A stretch of DNA of 64,000 nucleotides from Oxalobacter sp. (GTDB lineage: Bacteria > Pseudomonadota > Gammaproteobacteria > Burkholderiales > Burkholderiaceae_D): contig JAFWUI010000012.1 in the NCBI GenBank assembly GCA_017524145.1, positions 1 through 64,000 of the forward strand, in the 5' to 3' direction. A model generated the notes under the pieces. The model made no database searches and had not been told where the DNA came from. It was given only the letters and a program-made list of their open reading frames with translations. How positions within the stretch are numbered: position 1 is the stretch's first letter; the number at the start of each line of letters is the position of its first letter. The translations under genes were made by a program, and so were the position numbers. This document shows, in pieces, positions 10,064 to 19,134 of this stretch.

Positions 10064-10993
10064 ATGGCAACAATACAATGGTTTCCCGGACATATGAATG
10101 CCGCCCGTAAAAAGGCGGCAGAGACGATGGAAATCACTGATCTGGTCATTGAGGTGTTGGATGCGCGTCTACCTGCCGCCAGCAGCAATCCGATGGTGGA
10201 GGAAATCCGTTCCAAGCGCCAACGGCCATGCCTGAAAATCCTCAATAAGAGTGACCTTGCCGATCCAGAAGCCACCAAGGCTTGGCTCCAGTATTTCAAC
10301 AGTCAGCCAGGCGTGACGGCTGTTGCACTTTCCTGCAAGAATCCTGCGGAAGTTGCCAGGATTCCTGCTCTTTGCCGCGAACAGGTGCCGCACCGTACCG
10401 GTCCTGGCAAGCCTGTCCGGATGCTGTTGATGGGGATTCCCAATGTCGGCAAGTCCACGTTGATGAATGGTCTGCTGAAAAAACGGGTTGCCAAGGTAGG
10501 AGATGAGCCCGCTGTTACCAAGCAGCAGCAACGGCTGTACCTGAACAAGACCATGGTGTTGACGGATATGCCGGGATTGATGTGGCCGAAAATCGCTTAT
10601 GACAGTGATGGTTTTATGCTTGCCGCCAGTCATGCGATTGGGGTGAATGCCATCATCGAAGAAGAAGTTGCCGCCTTTTTGGGAGACCTGCTGCTCAAAC
10701 GTTATCCAGAACGGCTGGAAGCCCGTTATAAGTTCTCTGTGGCGGGGATGGATGGCATTGCCTTGATTGAAGCGGTTGCCAAACGCCGGGGCTTCAAGGC
10801 GCGTGGCGGGGAACCCGACATCGAGAAAGGGGCGCATACGTTCATCCAGGATTACCGGAGTGGCGCTTTAGGGCGTATCAGCCTTGAAACACCAGAAACC
10901 CGGCAGGCAATGCTGGAAGCTGCCAAGGCAGAGGCTGATGTAAAAGCTGTCCAGGAAACAGCAAAGACAGGGAAAGGAGAGCCGGTCTTATAA
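10064..10993 (+). CDS. rbgA: Ribosome biogenesis GTPase YlqF/RbgA family
   Basis: Circularly permuted GTPase that acts in late assembly of the large ribosomal subunit. Motifs appear in the permuted order: LNKSD (G4) near residue 65, ALSCKN (G5), GIPNVGKST (G1) near 125, then DMPGLMWPK (G3) near 170. The N-terminus IQWFPGHMNAARK is typical. Length (309) is slightly longer than the Bacillus protein because of an Ala/Glu/Lys-rich tail. AAGGA precedes the ATG. The stop overlaps the next start (TAATG), so the downstream gene is coupled to it. Confidence 0.93.
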   Translation: MATIQWFPGHMNAARKKAAETMEITDLVIEVLDARLPAASSNPMVEEIRSKRQRPCLKILNKSDLADPEATKAWLQYFNSQPGVTAVALSCKNPAEVARIPALCREQVPHRTGPGKPVRMLLMGIPNVGKSTLMNGLLKKRVAKVGDEPAVTKQQQRLYLNKTMVLTDMPGLMWPKIAYDSDGFMLAASHAIGVNAIIEEEVAAFLGDLLLKRYPERLEARYKFSVAGMDGIALIEAVAKRRGFKARGGEPDIEKGAHTFIQDYRSGALGRISLETPETRQAMLEAAKAEADVKAVQETAKTGKGEPVL

Positions 10994-11730
10994 TGCCTCC
11001 TATGAAAGCGATTGCTCCAGGTACAGTTGTGTTCCAGCGTCATCGGGGTTACGGTGTGTTGACGTCTGTCAATCTGTTGACAGGGTGGGTAACCGCGCGT
11101 TTCGGTGATGAGAAACAAGGCGTTGACCTGAACCTTTCGACGGATGCCGTACAGTATGCGGATGGTGAGCCCATCCTTTTCCGGAAGCAGGCGCCTGACA
11201 GGACGCCCCATGCGCGTCTGATGGCAATGATGCTTCAGTTGCATGATGCCGGTTATCAACGGCTTTACCTGTATTCTTGGCCAAGGGAATCAAGGTTGCA
11301 TTGGAACTGGCATCTGTTTACGGGCAACCGGACCTGGCATCAGCGGGGTTGGCGGAAAGGTTGGTACGGTTCCGGCCATGACTACATTTTCAATCCTGTG
11401 ATGGGATGGGGTGATGCGCCGGGAGCAGATACTGAGGCACTTATCAGGGCTTTATCGCGGTTTGATCCAGAGGGGATGGCTTCAGCATATGGAGAGGATG
11501 AAGAACACACCTTATGGTTCAGGCGGATCTGTGGCCATCTGCTGCCAGGATATATGTACAGCCTTGAGAAACGCCGGAACCCGGATGGCTCCTTTTCCGA
11601 TGTCTTGCCGGTTTATCCTGTCAACCGGGCGGTTCCTGAGTATGATGGCCCTTCCTTGCCATGTCCTCCTGGATGGAACAAAAAGTACTATACCGAGCCT
11701 GTGACCCGCAATTATTTCAGTATCCTTTAA
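10993..11730 (+). CDS. Unrecognised protein with an N-terminal SH3/Tudor-like segment
   Basis: I do not recognise the family. Residues 8-55 (GTVVFQRHRGYGVLTSV, then WVTARFGDE) resemble the small SH3/Tudor barrels found at the ends of UvrD-like helicases and in CarD-type proteins. The middle (about 75-130) is unusually rich in Trp, Tyr and His, with HWNWHLFTG and WRKGWYGSGHDY. The C-terminal part ends in RNYFSIL. There is no signal peptide or membrane segment, so it should be cytosolic. Its start shares a base with the rbgA stop, which suggests coordinated expression with a ribosome-assembly factor. Function unknown. Confidence 0.7.
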   Translation: MPPMKAIAPGTVVFQRHRGYGVLTSVNLLTGWVTARFGDEKQGVDLNLSTDAVQYADGEPILFRKQAPDRTPHARLMAMMLQLHDAGYQRLYLYSWPRESRLHWNWHLFTGNRTWHQRGWRKGWYGSGHDYIFNPVMGWGDAPGADTEALIRALSRFDPEGMASAYGEDEEHTLWFRRICGHLLPGYMYSLEKRRNPDGSFSDVLPVYPVNRAVPEYDGPSLPCPPGWNKKYYTEPVTRNYFSIL

Positions 11731-11739
11731 AGGTTCAGC

Positions 11740-12240
11740 ATGACAGCTTCTTCCCAAACCATCCATTTCATCGCCACGGGCGGTACGTTCGAAAAGCATT
11801 ACAATGAACTCAATGGGGAGTTGGTGTTTGTCCAGACGCATCTACCGGCAATGCTGGAAAGGGCAAGGGTAACGGTCCCTTATTCCTGCCAGACGGTCTG
11901 CCTGATGGATTCCCTTGATATGCAGGACAGCCATCGGCTGAAAATACGGGATGCCTGCCGGGATACGGCAGCATCTCAGATTGTCATTGTCCATGGGACG
12001 GATACCATGCAGGAAACAGCAGGGGTGTTGGGTAAGGCAGGTATGGACAAGACGGTGGTGTTGACGGGAGCGATGGTGCCTTATGAGTTTGAGGGGTCAG
12101 ACGCATTTTTCAATTTCGGTGCAGCGGTGAGTGCGGTGCAGCTGTTGCCGAAAGGAGTTTACATTGTGATGAATGGACGGGTTTTCGATTGGAACCATGT
12201 GAAGAAAAACCGTCAGATTGGAAAATTCGAGGCTGTCTGA
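11740..12240 (+). CDS. Short asparaginase-domain protein (N-terminal domain only)
   Basis: The 166 residues match the N-terminal domain of type I/II L-asparaginases: IATGGTFEKHY (first catalytic Thr), HGTDTMQETA (second catalytic Thr with Asp) and VLTGAMVP. The C-terminal domain that completes substrate binding at the oligomer interface is absent. The frame closes cleanly, with no matching continuation before glmU. Short single-domain relatives are annotated in other Betaproteobacteria, so this is probably a real subfamily rather than a fresh truncation. Whether it hydrolyses asparagine is doubtful. AAAGG lies seven bases before the ATG. Confidence 0.8.
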   Translation: MTASSQTIHFIATGGTFEKHYNELNGELVFVQTHLPAMLERARVTVPYSCQTVCLMDSLDMQDSHRLKIRDACRDTAASQIVIVHGTDTMQETAGVLGKAGMDKTVVLTGAMVPYEFEGSDAFFNFGAAVSAVQLLPKGVYIVMNGRVFDWNHVKKNRQIGKFEAV

Positions 12241-12286
12241 CGGTAGTCTGATGGCTTGATGTGGCAATTTCAGGGGAATTCTTTTT

Positions 12287-13645
12287 ATGAATATCGTTAT
12301 TCTCGCGGCAGGGATGGGCAAGCGGATGTATTCTTCTTTGCCCAAGGTGCTTCATCCATTGGCAGGCAAACCGATGCTTGCGCATGTGCTGGACAGTGCC
12401 CGTGCGCTGGCCCCAACCAAGTTGATAGTGGTTTATGGACATGGTGGGGAACTTGTCCGGGAAAGGATGGCAGCGGAAGACTTGGTTTTTGTCAAACAGG
12501 AAAAACAGCTGGGTACTGGTCATGCGGTGCTTCAGGCTGTACCTGAATTGGATGATACGGTTCCGACGCTGGTGCTGTATGGGGATTGTCCCCTGATCAG
12601 CCAGGTTTCCTTGAAACGTCTGGCAGAAATGTCAGGTAATATCCAGCTGGGTGTCCTGACAGTCGGACTGGATAATCCAACCGGCTATGGACGCATCATC
12701 CGGGAAAACGGCAGGATTGTCCGGATTGTGGAACAGAAAGACGGCAATGCAGAAGAACTGGCCGTCAAAGAAGTGAATACCGGCATCGTTTGTGCTCCGA
12801 CAGTACCGCTGAAACGTTGGCTGTCATCCCTGACCAACAACAATGCGCAGGGAGAATATTACCTGACCGATATCATTGGGAAGGCATTGGCTGATGGCAT
12901 TGAGGTTGTCTCTACACAGCCAGACCATATCTGGGAAGCGATGGGTGTCAACAGCAAACCCCAGCTGGCAGAACTGGAACGTATCCATCAGCGGAACATT
13001 GCTGACAGCCTGCTGGCAGCTGGGGTGACGCTGGCTGATCCAGACCGTATCGATGTCCGTGGGACACTGACCTGTGGACGTGATGTGTTTATTGATGTGA
13101 ACTGTGTCTTTGAGGGAGAGGTTGAACTAGGCGATGGTGTGACGGTTTCTCCGAACTGCATCATCCGTAATACCAAGGTTGGAGCTGGTGCGGAAATCCG
13201 GGGATTCTGCCATCTGGAAGGTGCCCAGGTAGGCGCTGGTTCCCTTATCGGGCCTTATGCCCGGTTGCGTCCAGGGGCTGAGTTGGGTGAAGAAGTCCAT
13301 ATCGGCAATTTTGTGGAAGTGAAGAACAGCCGTATTGCTGCACAGAGCAAGGCCAACCATCTGGCGTATGTCGGTGATTCTTCAGTTGGTGCCCGTGTCA
13401 ATATCGGGGCAGGAGCCATCACCTGCAATTATGACGGTGCCAACAAGCACCGGACAGTGATTGAGGATGATGTCTTCATCGGCACAAACTGCGAACTCGT
13501 TGCACCGGTCAAAGTTGGGGCAGGCGCAACAGTTGGTGCGGGAACCACCCTGACCCGGGATGCTCCGGCAGGTGCACTTGTCGTGAGCCGTGTGAAACAG
13601 ACTGCCATCACCGGCTGGAAACGTCCGGTCAAAGAGAAGAAATAG
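12287..13645 (+). CDS. glmU: Bifunctional GlcNAc-1-phosphate uridyltransferase/glucosamine-1-phosphate acetyltransferase
   Basis: Makes UDP-GlcNAc for peptidoglycan and lipopolysaccharide. The N-terminal pyrophosphorylase domain opens with [13 protein letters not shown] and continues with [15 protein letters not shown] and VNTGI. The C-terminal half is a left-handed beta-helix with many hexapeptide turns, followed by the acetyltransferase active-site region ([28 protein letters not shown]). It has the standard family length, 452 residues. AGGGGA precedes the start. There is no visible operon partner. Confidence 0.97.
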   Translation: MNIVILAAGMGKRMYSSLPKVLHPLAGKPMLAHVLDSARALAPTKLIVVYGHGGELVRERMAAEDLVFVKQEKQLGTGHAVLQAVPELDDTVPTLVLYGDCPLISQVSLKRLAEMSGNIQLGVLTVGLDNPTGYGRIIRENGRIVRIVEQKDGNAEELAVKEVNTGIVCAPTVPLKRWLSSLTNNNAQGEYYLTDIIGKALADGIEVVSTQPDHIWEAMGVNSKPQLAELERIHQRNIADSLLAAGVTLADPDRIDVRGTLTCGRDVFIDVNCVFEGEVELGDGVTVSPNCIIRNTKVGAGAEIRGFCHLEGAQVGAGSLIGPYARLRPGAELGEEVHIGNFVEVKNSRIAAQSKANHLAYVGDSSVGARVNIGAGAITCNYDGANKHRTVIEDDVFIGTNCELVAPVKVGAGATVGAGTTLTRDAPAGALVVSRVKQTAITGWKRPVKEKK

Positions 13646-13828
13646 CGTTCAGGCAGTTTTTGATTGGTTGGCTTTTTCCTGGAAGAAGCCACCATCTTCA
13701 TCCCCAATGCGTTTCCTGCTATAGTGGGCAAGTGAAAGCACTGAATGTTGGTGCAGGTTTTTCCATGACATGGTGTCTGTCAGCAAGGCTTGTCTTGGGC
13801 AGAGGCCTTCAAGAGAAAGGAGTACTGC

Positions 13829-16219
13829 ATGACCGATGAAAAAGACCTGACTGCTGAACCATTGTCCCCTGATATGCTGCGGAAAATCCATGCGTATTTC
13901 AATGCAGCGAATTATCTGTCTGTCGGCCAGATTTACCTGTTCAACAATCCCTTGCTGAAACGTCCGCTTGCTGCGGAAGATATCAAGCCCCGTCTGTTAG
14001 GACATTGGGGAACAACGCCGGGACTGAACTTCATCTATGTCCATCTGAACCGGATCATCAAGCAGTATGACCTGGACATGATTTTCATGACAGGCCCAGG
14101 ACATGGTGGTCCTGCTTTGGTTGCCAATACCTATCTGGAAGGGACTTACAGCGAACGCTATCCCAATATCTCTGAAGATGAAGAAGGGTTGAAGAAACTC
14201 TTTACCCAGTTCTCTTTCCCAGGAGGAATCCCAAGCCATGTTGCTGCAGAAACCCCGGGTTCCATCCATGAGGGGGGCGAGCTGGGTTATGCGTTGTCCC
14301 ATGCCTACGGGGCTGTCATGGACAATCCTGACCTGATTGTCGCCTGTGTGGTCGGGGATGGTGAAGCTGAAACCGGTCCATTGGCAACTGGCTGGCATTC
14401 CAATAAGTTCATCAACCCAGTTCGTGACGGTACAGTCCTGCCAATCCTGCATCTGAATGATGGGAAAATCGCAGGACCAACGGTTTTGGGACGGATTCCT
14501 CCTGAAGAGTTGGATGCGCTCATGTGGGGCTATGGGTATGAACCTTATTACGTTGAAGGTGATGACCCGATGGTCATGCACCAGAAAATGGCAGCGGTAC
14601 TGGATGAGGTGGTTGCCCATATCCGCAGTATCCAGCGGGATGCACGTGAAGGCGGTATCAATACCCGTCCAAAGTGGCCGATGATTATCCTGCGGAGTCC
14701 AAAAGGCTGGACAGGTCCTGGGGTTGTTGATGGTCTGCAGGTCGAGGGGACTTTCCGTTCCCATCAGGTGCCTGTCAATGATGTCCGCAACAATCCTGCC
14801 CATCTCAAGATCCTGTCTGATTGGCTGTTGAGTTACAAACCGGCAGAGTTGTTTGATGCCAGTGGCAAGCTTGTTCCTGAGCTGGCGGAACTGGCACCGG
14901 AAGGGAACCGCCGTATGGGAGCGAATCCGCATGCCAATGGCGGGGAACTGCTCCGTGACCTGCGGTTGCCGGATTTCCGGGAATATGCAGTTGATGTGCC
15001 GGAACATGGTGTTGTGATTGCAGAGGCGACCCGTGTCCAAGGCCGGATGATCCGTGATGTCTTCACCCTCAATGACAAGAACAGGAATTTCCGGGTGTTC
15101 TGTCCAGATGAAACCAATTCCAACCGTTGGAATGCGGTCTTTGAAGTCACGGAACGCATGTCAATGGATGAGGTCAAGCCAACGGATGACAAGGTTTCCA
15201 ACAAAGGGCGGGTGGTTGAAATGCTTTCAGAACATCAGTGTGAAGGCTGGTTGGAAGGCTATCTGTTGACAGGGCGTCATGGTTTCTTCCCTTGCTATGA
15301 AGCGTTTATCCATGTCATTGATTCGATGTTCAACCAGCATGCAAAATGGCTGGAAGTCTGCCGTCACATCCCATGGCGCCGTCCTGTTGCTTCATTGAAT
15401 TACCTGCTGACTTCACATGTCTGGCGTCAAGACCATAATGGACTGAGCCATCAGAACCCGGGGTTCATTGACCAGGTCATGAACAAGAAAGCGGATGTCA
15501 CCCGTGTCTATCTGCCACCTGATGCGAACTGCCTGCTGTCGGTGACCGACCATTGCCTGCGCAGCCGTCACCGCATCAACGTGATTGTTGCCGGTAAGCA
15601 GCCAGAACTGCAGTATCTCTCAATGGCAGAGGCAATTGACCATTGCACAGCCGGTATCGGTATCTGGGAATGGGCAAGCAATGACAAAGGGGCTGAACCG
15701 GATGTCGTCATGTGCTGTATCGGTGATGTCCCGACGTTGGAGACATTGGCGGCAGTCAAAATCCTGCGGGAACATATCCCTGACATCAAGATAAGGGTCA
15801 TCAATGTTGTCAACCTGATGACATTGCAACAGCCTTCTGACCACCCCAATGGGTTGTCTGACCATGATTTCGATGTCCTGTTCACCAAGAACAAACCGGT
15901 CATCATTGCCTACCATGGTTATCCTTGGCTGATACACCGACTGACTTACCGCCGTACCAACCATGCGAACATCCATGTCCGTGGTTATCAGGAAGAAGGG
16001 ACGACAACAACGCCGTTTGATATGGTCGTCCTGAACAGGTTGGACCGTTATCATCTGGCAGGTGATGTCATTGACCATCTGCCACAGCTTGGCGCGAAGG
16101 CGGCCTATACGAAACAGTGGCTCCGGACCAGACTGCTCCAGCATAAGGAATATGTCCAGAAATACGGGGAGGATATGCCGGAAATCCGGAATTGGAACTG
16201 GAAGGATGGACGTTCTTAA
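13829..16219 (+). CDS. xfp: Xylulose-5-phosphate/fructose-6-phosphate phosphoketolase
   Basis: Thiamine-diphosphate enzyme that phosphorolyses xylulose 5-P (or fructose 6-P) to acetyl-P plus glyceraldehyde 3-P (or erythrose 4-P). The 796-residue product has the diagnostic [10 protein letters not shown] near residue 90, the TPP-binding [11 protein letters not shown] near 185, and the C-terminal [14 protein letters not shown] segment. The ATG at 13829 is preferred because AAAGGAG lies eight bases before it; the frame is open 13 codons further upstream. A phosphoketolase offers ATP-yielding acetyl-P formation outside glycolysis. It is the last housekeeping gene before the Zorya block. Confidence 0.96.
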   Translation: MTDEKDLTAEPLSPDMLRKIHAYFNAANYLSVGQIYLFNNPLLKRPLAAEDIKPRLLGHWGTTPGLNFIYVHLNRIIKQYDLDMIFMTGPGHGGPALVANTYLEGTYSERYPNISEDEEGLKKLFTQFSFPGGIPSHVAAETPGSIHEGGELGYALSHAYGAVMDNPDLIVACVVGDGEAETGPLATGWHSNKFINPVRDGTVLPILHLNDGKIAGPTVLGRIPPEELDALMWGYGYEPYYVEGDDPMVMHQKMAAVLDEVVAHIRSIQRDAREGGINTRPKWPMIILRSPKGWTGPGVVDGLQVEGTFRSHQVPVNDVRNNPAHLKILSDWLLSYKPAELFDASGKLVPELAELAPEGNRRMGANPHANGGELLRDLRLPDFREYAVDVPEHGVVIAEATRVQGRMIRDVFTLNDKNRNFRVFCPDETNSNRWNAVFEVTERMSMDEVKPTDDKVSNKGRVVEMLSEHQCEGWLEGYLLTGRHGFFPCYEAFIHVIDSMFNQHAKWLEVCRHIPWRRPVASLNYLLTSHVWRQDHNGLSHQNPGFIDQVMNKKADVTRVYLPPDANCLLSVTDHCLRSRHRINVIVAGKQPELQYLSMAEAIDHCTAGIGIWEWASNDKGAEPDVVMCCIGDVPTLETLAAVKILREHIPDIKIRVINVVNLMTLQQPSDHPNGLSDHDFDVLFTKNKPVIIAYHGYPWLIHRLTYRRTNHANIHVRGYQEEGTTTTPFDMVVLNRLDRYHLAGDVIDHLPQLGAKAAYTKQWLRTRLLQHKEYVQKYGEDMPEIRNWNWKDGRS

Positions 16220-16247
16220 ACCGTTTGTTTTCAACAGTTTATTCTAT

Positions 16248-16292
16248 TGGTCTCCATGAGAAATGATTGTCTTGTTTTCTGTATGGAGGCCA
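16248..16292 (+). repeat. Inverted repeat between xfp and zorA
   Basis: TGGTCTCCAT (16248-16257) and ATGGAGGCCA (16283-16292) can pair over ten positions with one G-T, around a 25-base AT-rich loop. No T-run follows, so it is not a standard terminator. It may end xfp transcription, bind a regulator of the Zorya operon, or be incidental. The surrounding 172-base gap is AT-rich and holds no gene that I can support. Confidence 0.4.
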
Positions 16293-16391
16293 TTGAAAAA
16301 TCTGGGTTAGAGTAGCTTCATTGCCAGATAATACTTTTCATTGAAGAGCCCACATTTGATATGAAGTCGCTTAGACCACGAAAGAGTATAT

Positions 16392-18392
16392 ATGTCCTCA
16401 TACACAATTATCATTCCCCTTTTTGTTTTCTTTGCCCTTGTATATGTTTTTTGGTGTTTCTGGAAGCAGAACATCAAGAAAGCCAAGGCATTGGCGAAAC
16501 AACTTGAAGGAGCTACCGAACGAATTAGTGAAATCAAGGAAAGCGGACTTTCTGAAGATGAGAAACTGAGTGAAATGGCGGCTGTTTTCAAGGACACTGA
16601 ATGGAAGCAGCTTTGGTCGGAGTTTGCTGAGACATTGCATGAGCAAAAAGAAAGCGATGAGGATGGCATTATGCGGACGGTGCGCGTCAGGGCAACGGTG
16701 TCGTCCCAGTTCTTTTTTTCTGATTCGGTGGTCATCGATTCGGTAATCAAGACGGAGATTTATAAGCATATCCCAGGGGTATTTACGGCATGTGGGATTA
16801 TCGGAACATTTGCTGGGCTTATTTGTGGACTTCTTCATTTTGATGCATCCGATTTGATGCATATCCAGCAGGGCGTATCGGAATTGCTTAGTGCGGTTCG
16901 GGATGCTTTTTTTGCTTCCTTTTTTGCAATTGTCTTATCTGTTGTTGCTATTTGGCTTGAACGGGAAAGTTACAAGGGTTGTACGGATAACCTCAGCAGA
17001 TTGACGGCGGCAATCGATTCCCTGTATGACGCTGGCCTAGAAAACGAATTCCTTGAAAGCATTGCACGTTCTTCTGAAGAAAGCGCTAACCAGTCCAAGC
17101 AGCTGAAAGACGGTTTGGTTAGCGAACTCAAACCGCTTTTGCAGAATCTAGTTGACAACCAGATTGAGGAACTCAAGCCCATGCTGCAAGAGATGGTTCA
17201 AGCTCAGATGAAAGCCGTTGAACATCAGAATCTAGTGACAGACAGGCTAGTCAACAAGCTTTCGGAAATGGCAGGGACGATTACTGCCGGGTTCCGTGAA
17301 GAGACCGAGAAGTCAGCCAGCAATATCTCGTCGGGCATTTCATCCAGCATTGTTGAAGCGTTTAAGGAGCCATTGGAAAAAATCGCCGGATCCGTGCAGG
17401 AGGCAAGTGGCCAGCAGACTGAGGCGGCAGGTGAAACGCTCAAGATTGTTTTGGATAAGTTCATGGCTCAAATGGATAGTACCATTTTGGGGCGTCAACA
17501 GGATATGATCCAAACCATGCAGGAAGCGCAAGGAACCTTGCGTAGCATGTCTTCTGATATTTCAAATCTGATTGACCAAATCAAATCGACAGGTATTTCC
17601 GCACAGGAAGCGCTTTCTGAAAAGATGGCAGGTTCCCTTGAGATGATAAACAGTTCTCAGATCCAGATGCAAAATCAGATGAGGAGTTTCATCGAGCAGA
17701 TTCAATCAACCGTTTCTTCAAGCCAGGGGCAGATGACGGTTGGGTTGGAAAACACCATCAAGAGCGTTGAGAACAGCATGGCCGATATCCTGACCAACAT
17801 AGGCAGTTCTAGCAATGAAGTGCAGGAAGGCATGTCGAAGGTCAATGTGGGACTTGCCAAGACACTTGAGGTCATTTCTTCCGCCGGTAAACGCTATGAG
17901 CGTGCGGCCGACTCCATTGCCAATACATTGGAAAAGGCATCCGGTGTTATCAGATTAGGAACCGATCTCCTCCAGGGAACCAATCAAAGCGCAAGGGCGC
18001 TTTCAGGCGTATCGGAAAGGGTGGAGCAGGCTTCCCTTGCGCTCCAGCAAGTCCTTGACGATTACATCAGGGCAAGGAACGATGTCAGCGATTTGATTGA
18101 TAGGCAGCAGCAGGAAGCCTCTTCTAGGAAGGAGGTTATAGAACAGCTGAGTGCCCATCAGAAAGAAATGCGCGAACTGGATGTGAACGCAACGGCCTAC
18201 CTTGAAAAGGTCAATGAGCTGTTGACCCAGAACTTCGAAGCCTACAGCAAGGGACTCGCCAAGACGACGGATGAAATTGTTTCAAACCTAGCACTTGCAT
18301 CCGGCCAGATCAAGAATTCTGTTGATGACTTGCAGGATAACATTGAGGAACTCAACGATATCCTCGAAAAGGGCCTTAGAAAGAATGGATGA
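16392..18392 (+). CDS. zorA: Zorya anti-phage system protein ZorA (MotA/TolQ/ExbB-like motor subunit)
   Basis: Inner-membrane stator-like subunit of Zorya. A first membrane helix lies at residues 5-24. A MotA/TolQ-type pair follows at about 127-150 (IPGVFTACGIIGTFAGLICG) and 168-190 (DAFFASFFAIVLSVVAIW). Residues 200-666 are a long, almost entirely helical Gln/Ser/Glu-rich tail. Such a tail is the known hallmark of ZorA, projecting into the cytoplasm and thought to relay the sensing signal. The 666-residue length is in the range of type I ZorA. AAAGAG precedes the ATG. It is followed in order by zorB, zorC and zorD, and base composition is more AT-rich than in the flanking genes. Confidence 0.93.
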   Translation: MSSYTIIIPLFVFFALVYVFWCFWKQNIKKAKALAKQLEGATERISEIKESGLSEDEKLSEMAAVFKDTEWKQLWSEFAETLHEQKESDEDGIMRTVRVRATVSSQFFFSDSVVIDSVIKTEIYKHIPGVFTACGIIGTFAGLICGLLHFDASDLMHIQQGVSELLSAVRDAFFASFFAIVLSVVAIWLERESYKGCTDNLSRLTAAIDSLYDAGLENEFLESIARSSEESANQSKQLKDGLVSELKPLLQNLVDNQIEELKPMLQEMVQAQMKAVEHQNLVTDRLVNKLSEMAGTITAGFREETEKSASNISSGISSSIVEAFKEPLEKIAGSVQEASGQQTEAAGETLKIVLDKFMAQMDSTILGRQQDMIQTMQEAQGTLRSMSSDISNLIDQIKSTGISAQEALSEKMAGSLEMINSSQIQMQNQMRSFIEQIQSTVSSSQGQMTVGLENTIKSVENSMADILTNIGSSSNEVQEGMSKVNVGLAKTLEVISSAGKRYERAADSIANTLEKASGVIRLGTDLLQGTNQSARALSGVSERVEQASLALQQVLDDYIRARNDVSDLIDRQQQEASSRKEVIEQLSAHQKEMRELDVNATAYLEKVNELLTQNFEAYSKGLAKTTDEIVSNLALASGQIKNSVDDLQDNIEELNDILEKGLRKNG

Positions 18393-18408
18393 CGGAAGGG
18401 TCTAAACC

Positions 18409-19134
18409 ATGTTGAGGCGAAGTGGCGATAACAGGAAATCAACGAATGAGCCCGAAAAGCCGTTCTGGATTTCCTATGCAGACCTGATGACAGCATTGAT
18501 GTTCCTTTTCTTGGCGATTATGGTTGTTTCAATCATGTCGATTTCCCATGAAATTAACCTAGCGACGGCAGGGGAGAAAGGGCGTTCAGAGGCAATCGGG
18601 ATGCTTTGCGAGAACATCAAGAAGGAAGCTGAGTCAATCAACGGCAACATCCATGTGAACTGCAAGAATAACAATATCCATTTTGGTTCGGTGGGTACAT
18701 TTGACCAAAACAGCTATGCCCTTTCCGATGAAGGGCAAAAGGCTTTAAATGATGTGATTCCTATCATCTTGAAAGTCTCAGAAAGCGAAGAGGGTAAGCG
18801 CTGGTTTAAGCAGATTGTCATTGAAGGGTTCACCGATACGGATGGTTCCTACCTCTATAACCTGGATTTAAGCGTGAAGCGTTCTGAATATGTGATGTGT
18901 TCCCTGCTTGACCCGAAAATCGGTGCCAAAGACAAATTGACGGCAGAGCAACGGCGGCTGATCAAGGAACTGTTCCTAGCAGGGGGGGTTTCATTCAACA
19001 GTGCCAAGGAAAGCAAACAGGCAAGCCGCCGTGTCGAACTGCGGCTGCAGTTCTTCGGTCTCAAGGATAACCCTAACCGCTTGGCGCACGAGAAATTTGC
19101 CTTGGATGAGGTTGAGAAATGTCCATTGCATTGA
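18409..19134 (+). CDS. zorB: Zorya protein ZorB (MotB/OmpA-like peptidoglycan-anchored subunit)
   Basis: Single-pass partner of ZorA. The N-terminus carries the MotB-type plug and helix PFWISYADLMTALMFLF, with the predicted proton-carrying Asp at residue 25. Residues of about 95-225 form an OmpA-like peptidoglycan-binding domain (GFTDTDGSYLYNLDLSVKRS and the closing SRRVELRLQ). In studied Zorya systems ZorA and ZorB assemble into a proton-driven envelope complex that senses phage entry. The 241-residue length is typical. GGAAGGG lies upstream, and the 3' end overlaps zorC by 16 bases. Confidence 0.93.
   Translation: MLRRSGDNRKSTNEPEKPFWISYADLMTALMFLFLAIMVVSIMSISHEINLATAGEKGRSEAIGMLCENIKKEAESINGNIHVNCKNNNIHFGSVGTFDQNSYALSDEGQKALNDVIPIILKVSESEEGKRWFKQIVIEGFTDTDGSYLYNLDLSVKRSEYVMCSLLDPKIGAKDKLTAEQRRLIKELFLAGGVSFNSAKESKQASRRVELRLQFFGLKDNPNRLAHEKFALDEVEKCPLH

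Noticed and set aside
13997..15040. A 347-codon open frame opposite phosphoketolase.
   Set aside because: It is fully antisense to a well-conserved gene and the translation has no family features; such long shadows are common in this base composition.
16392..19134. Flagellar stator (motAB) or TolQR/ExbBD genes.
   Set aside because: The 460-residue helical tail of the first protein and the following EH-signature and SNF2 genes fit Zorya, and no flagellar or Tol genes are present.
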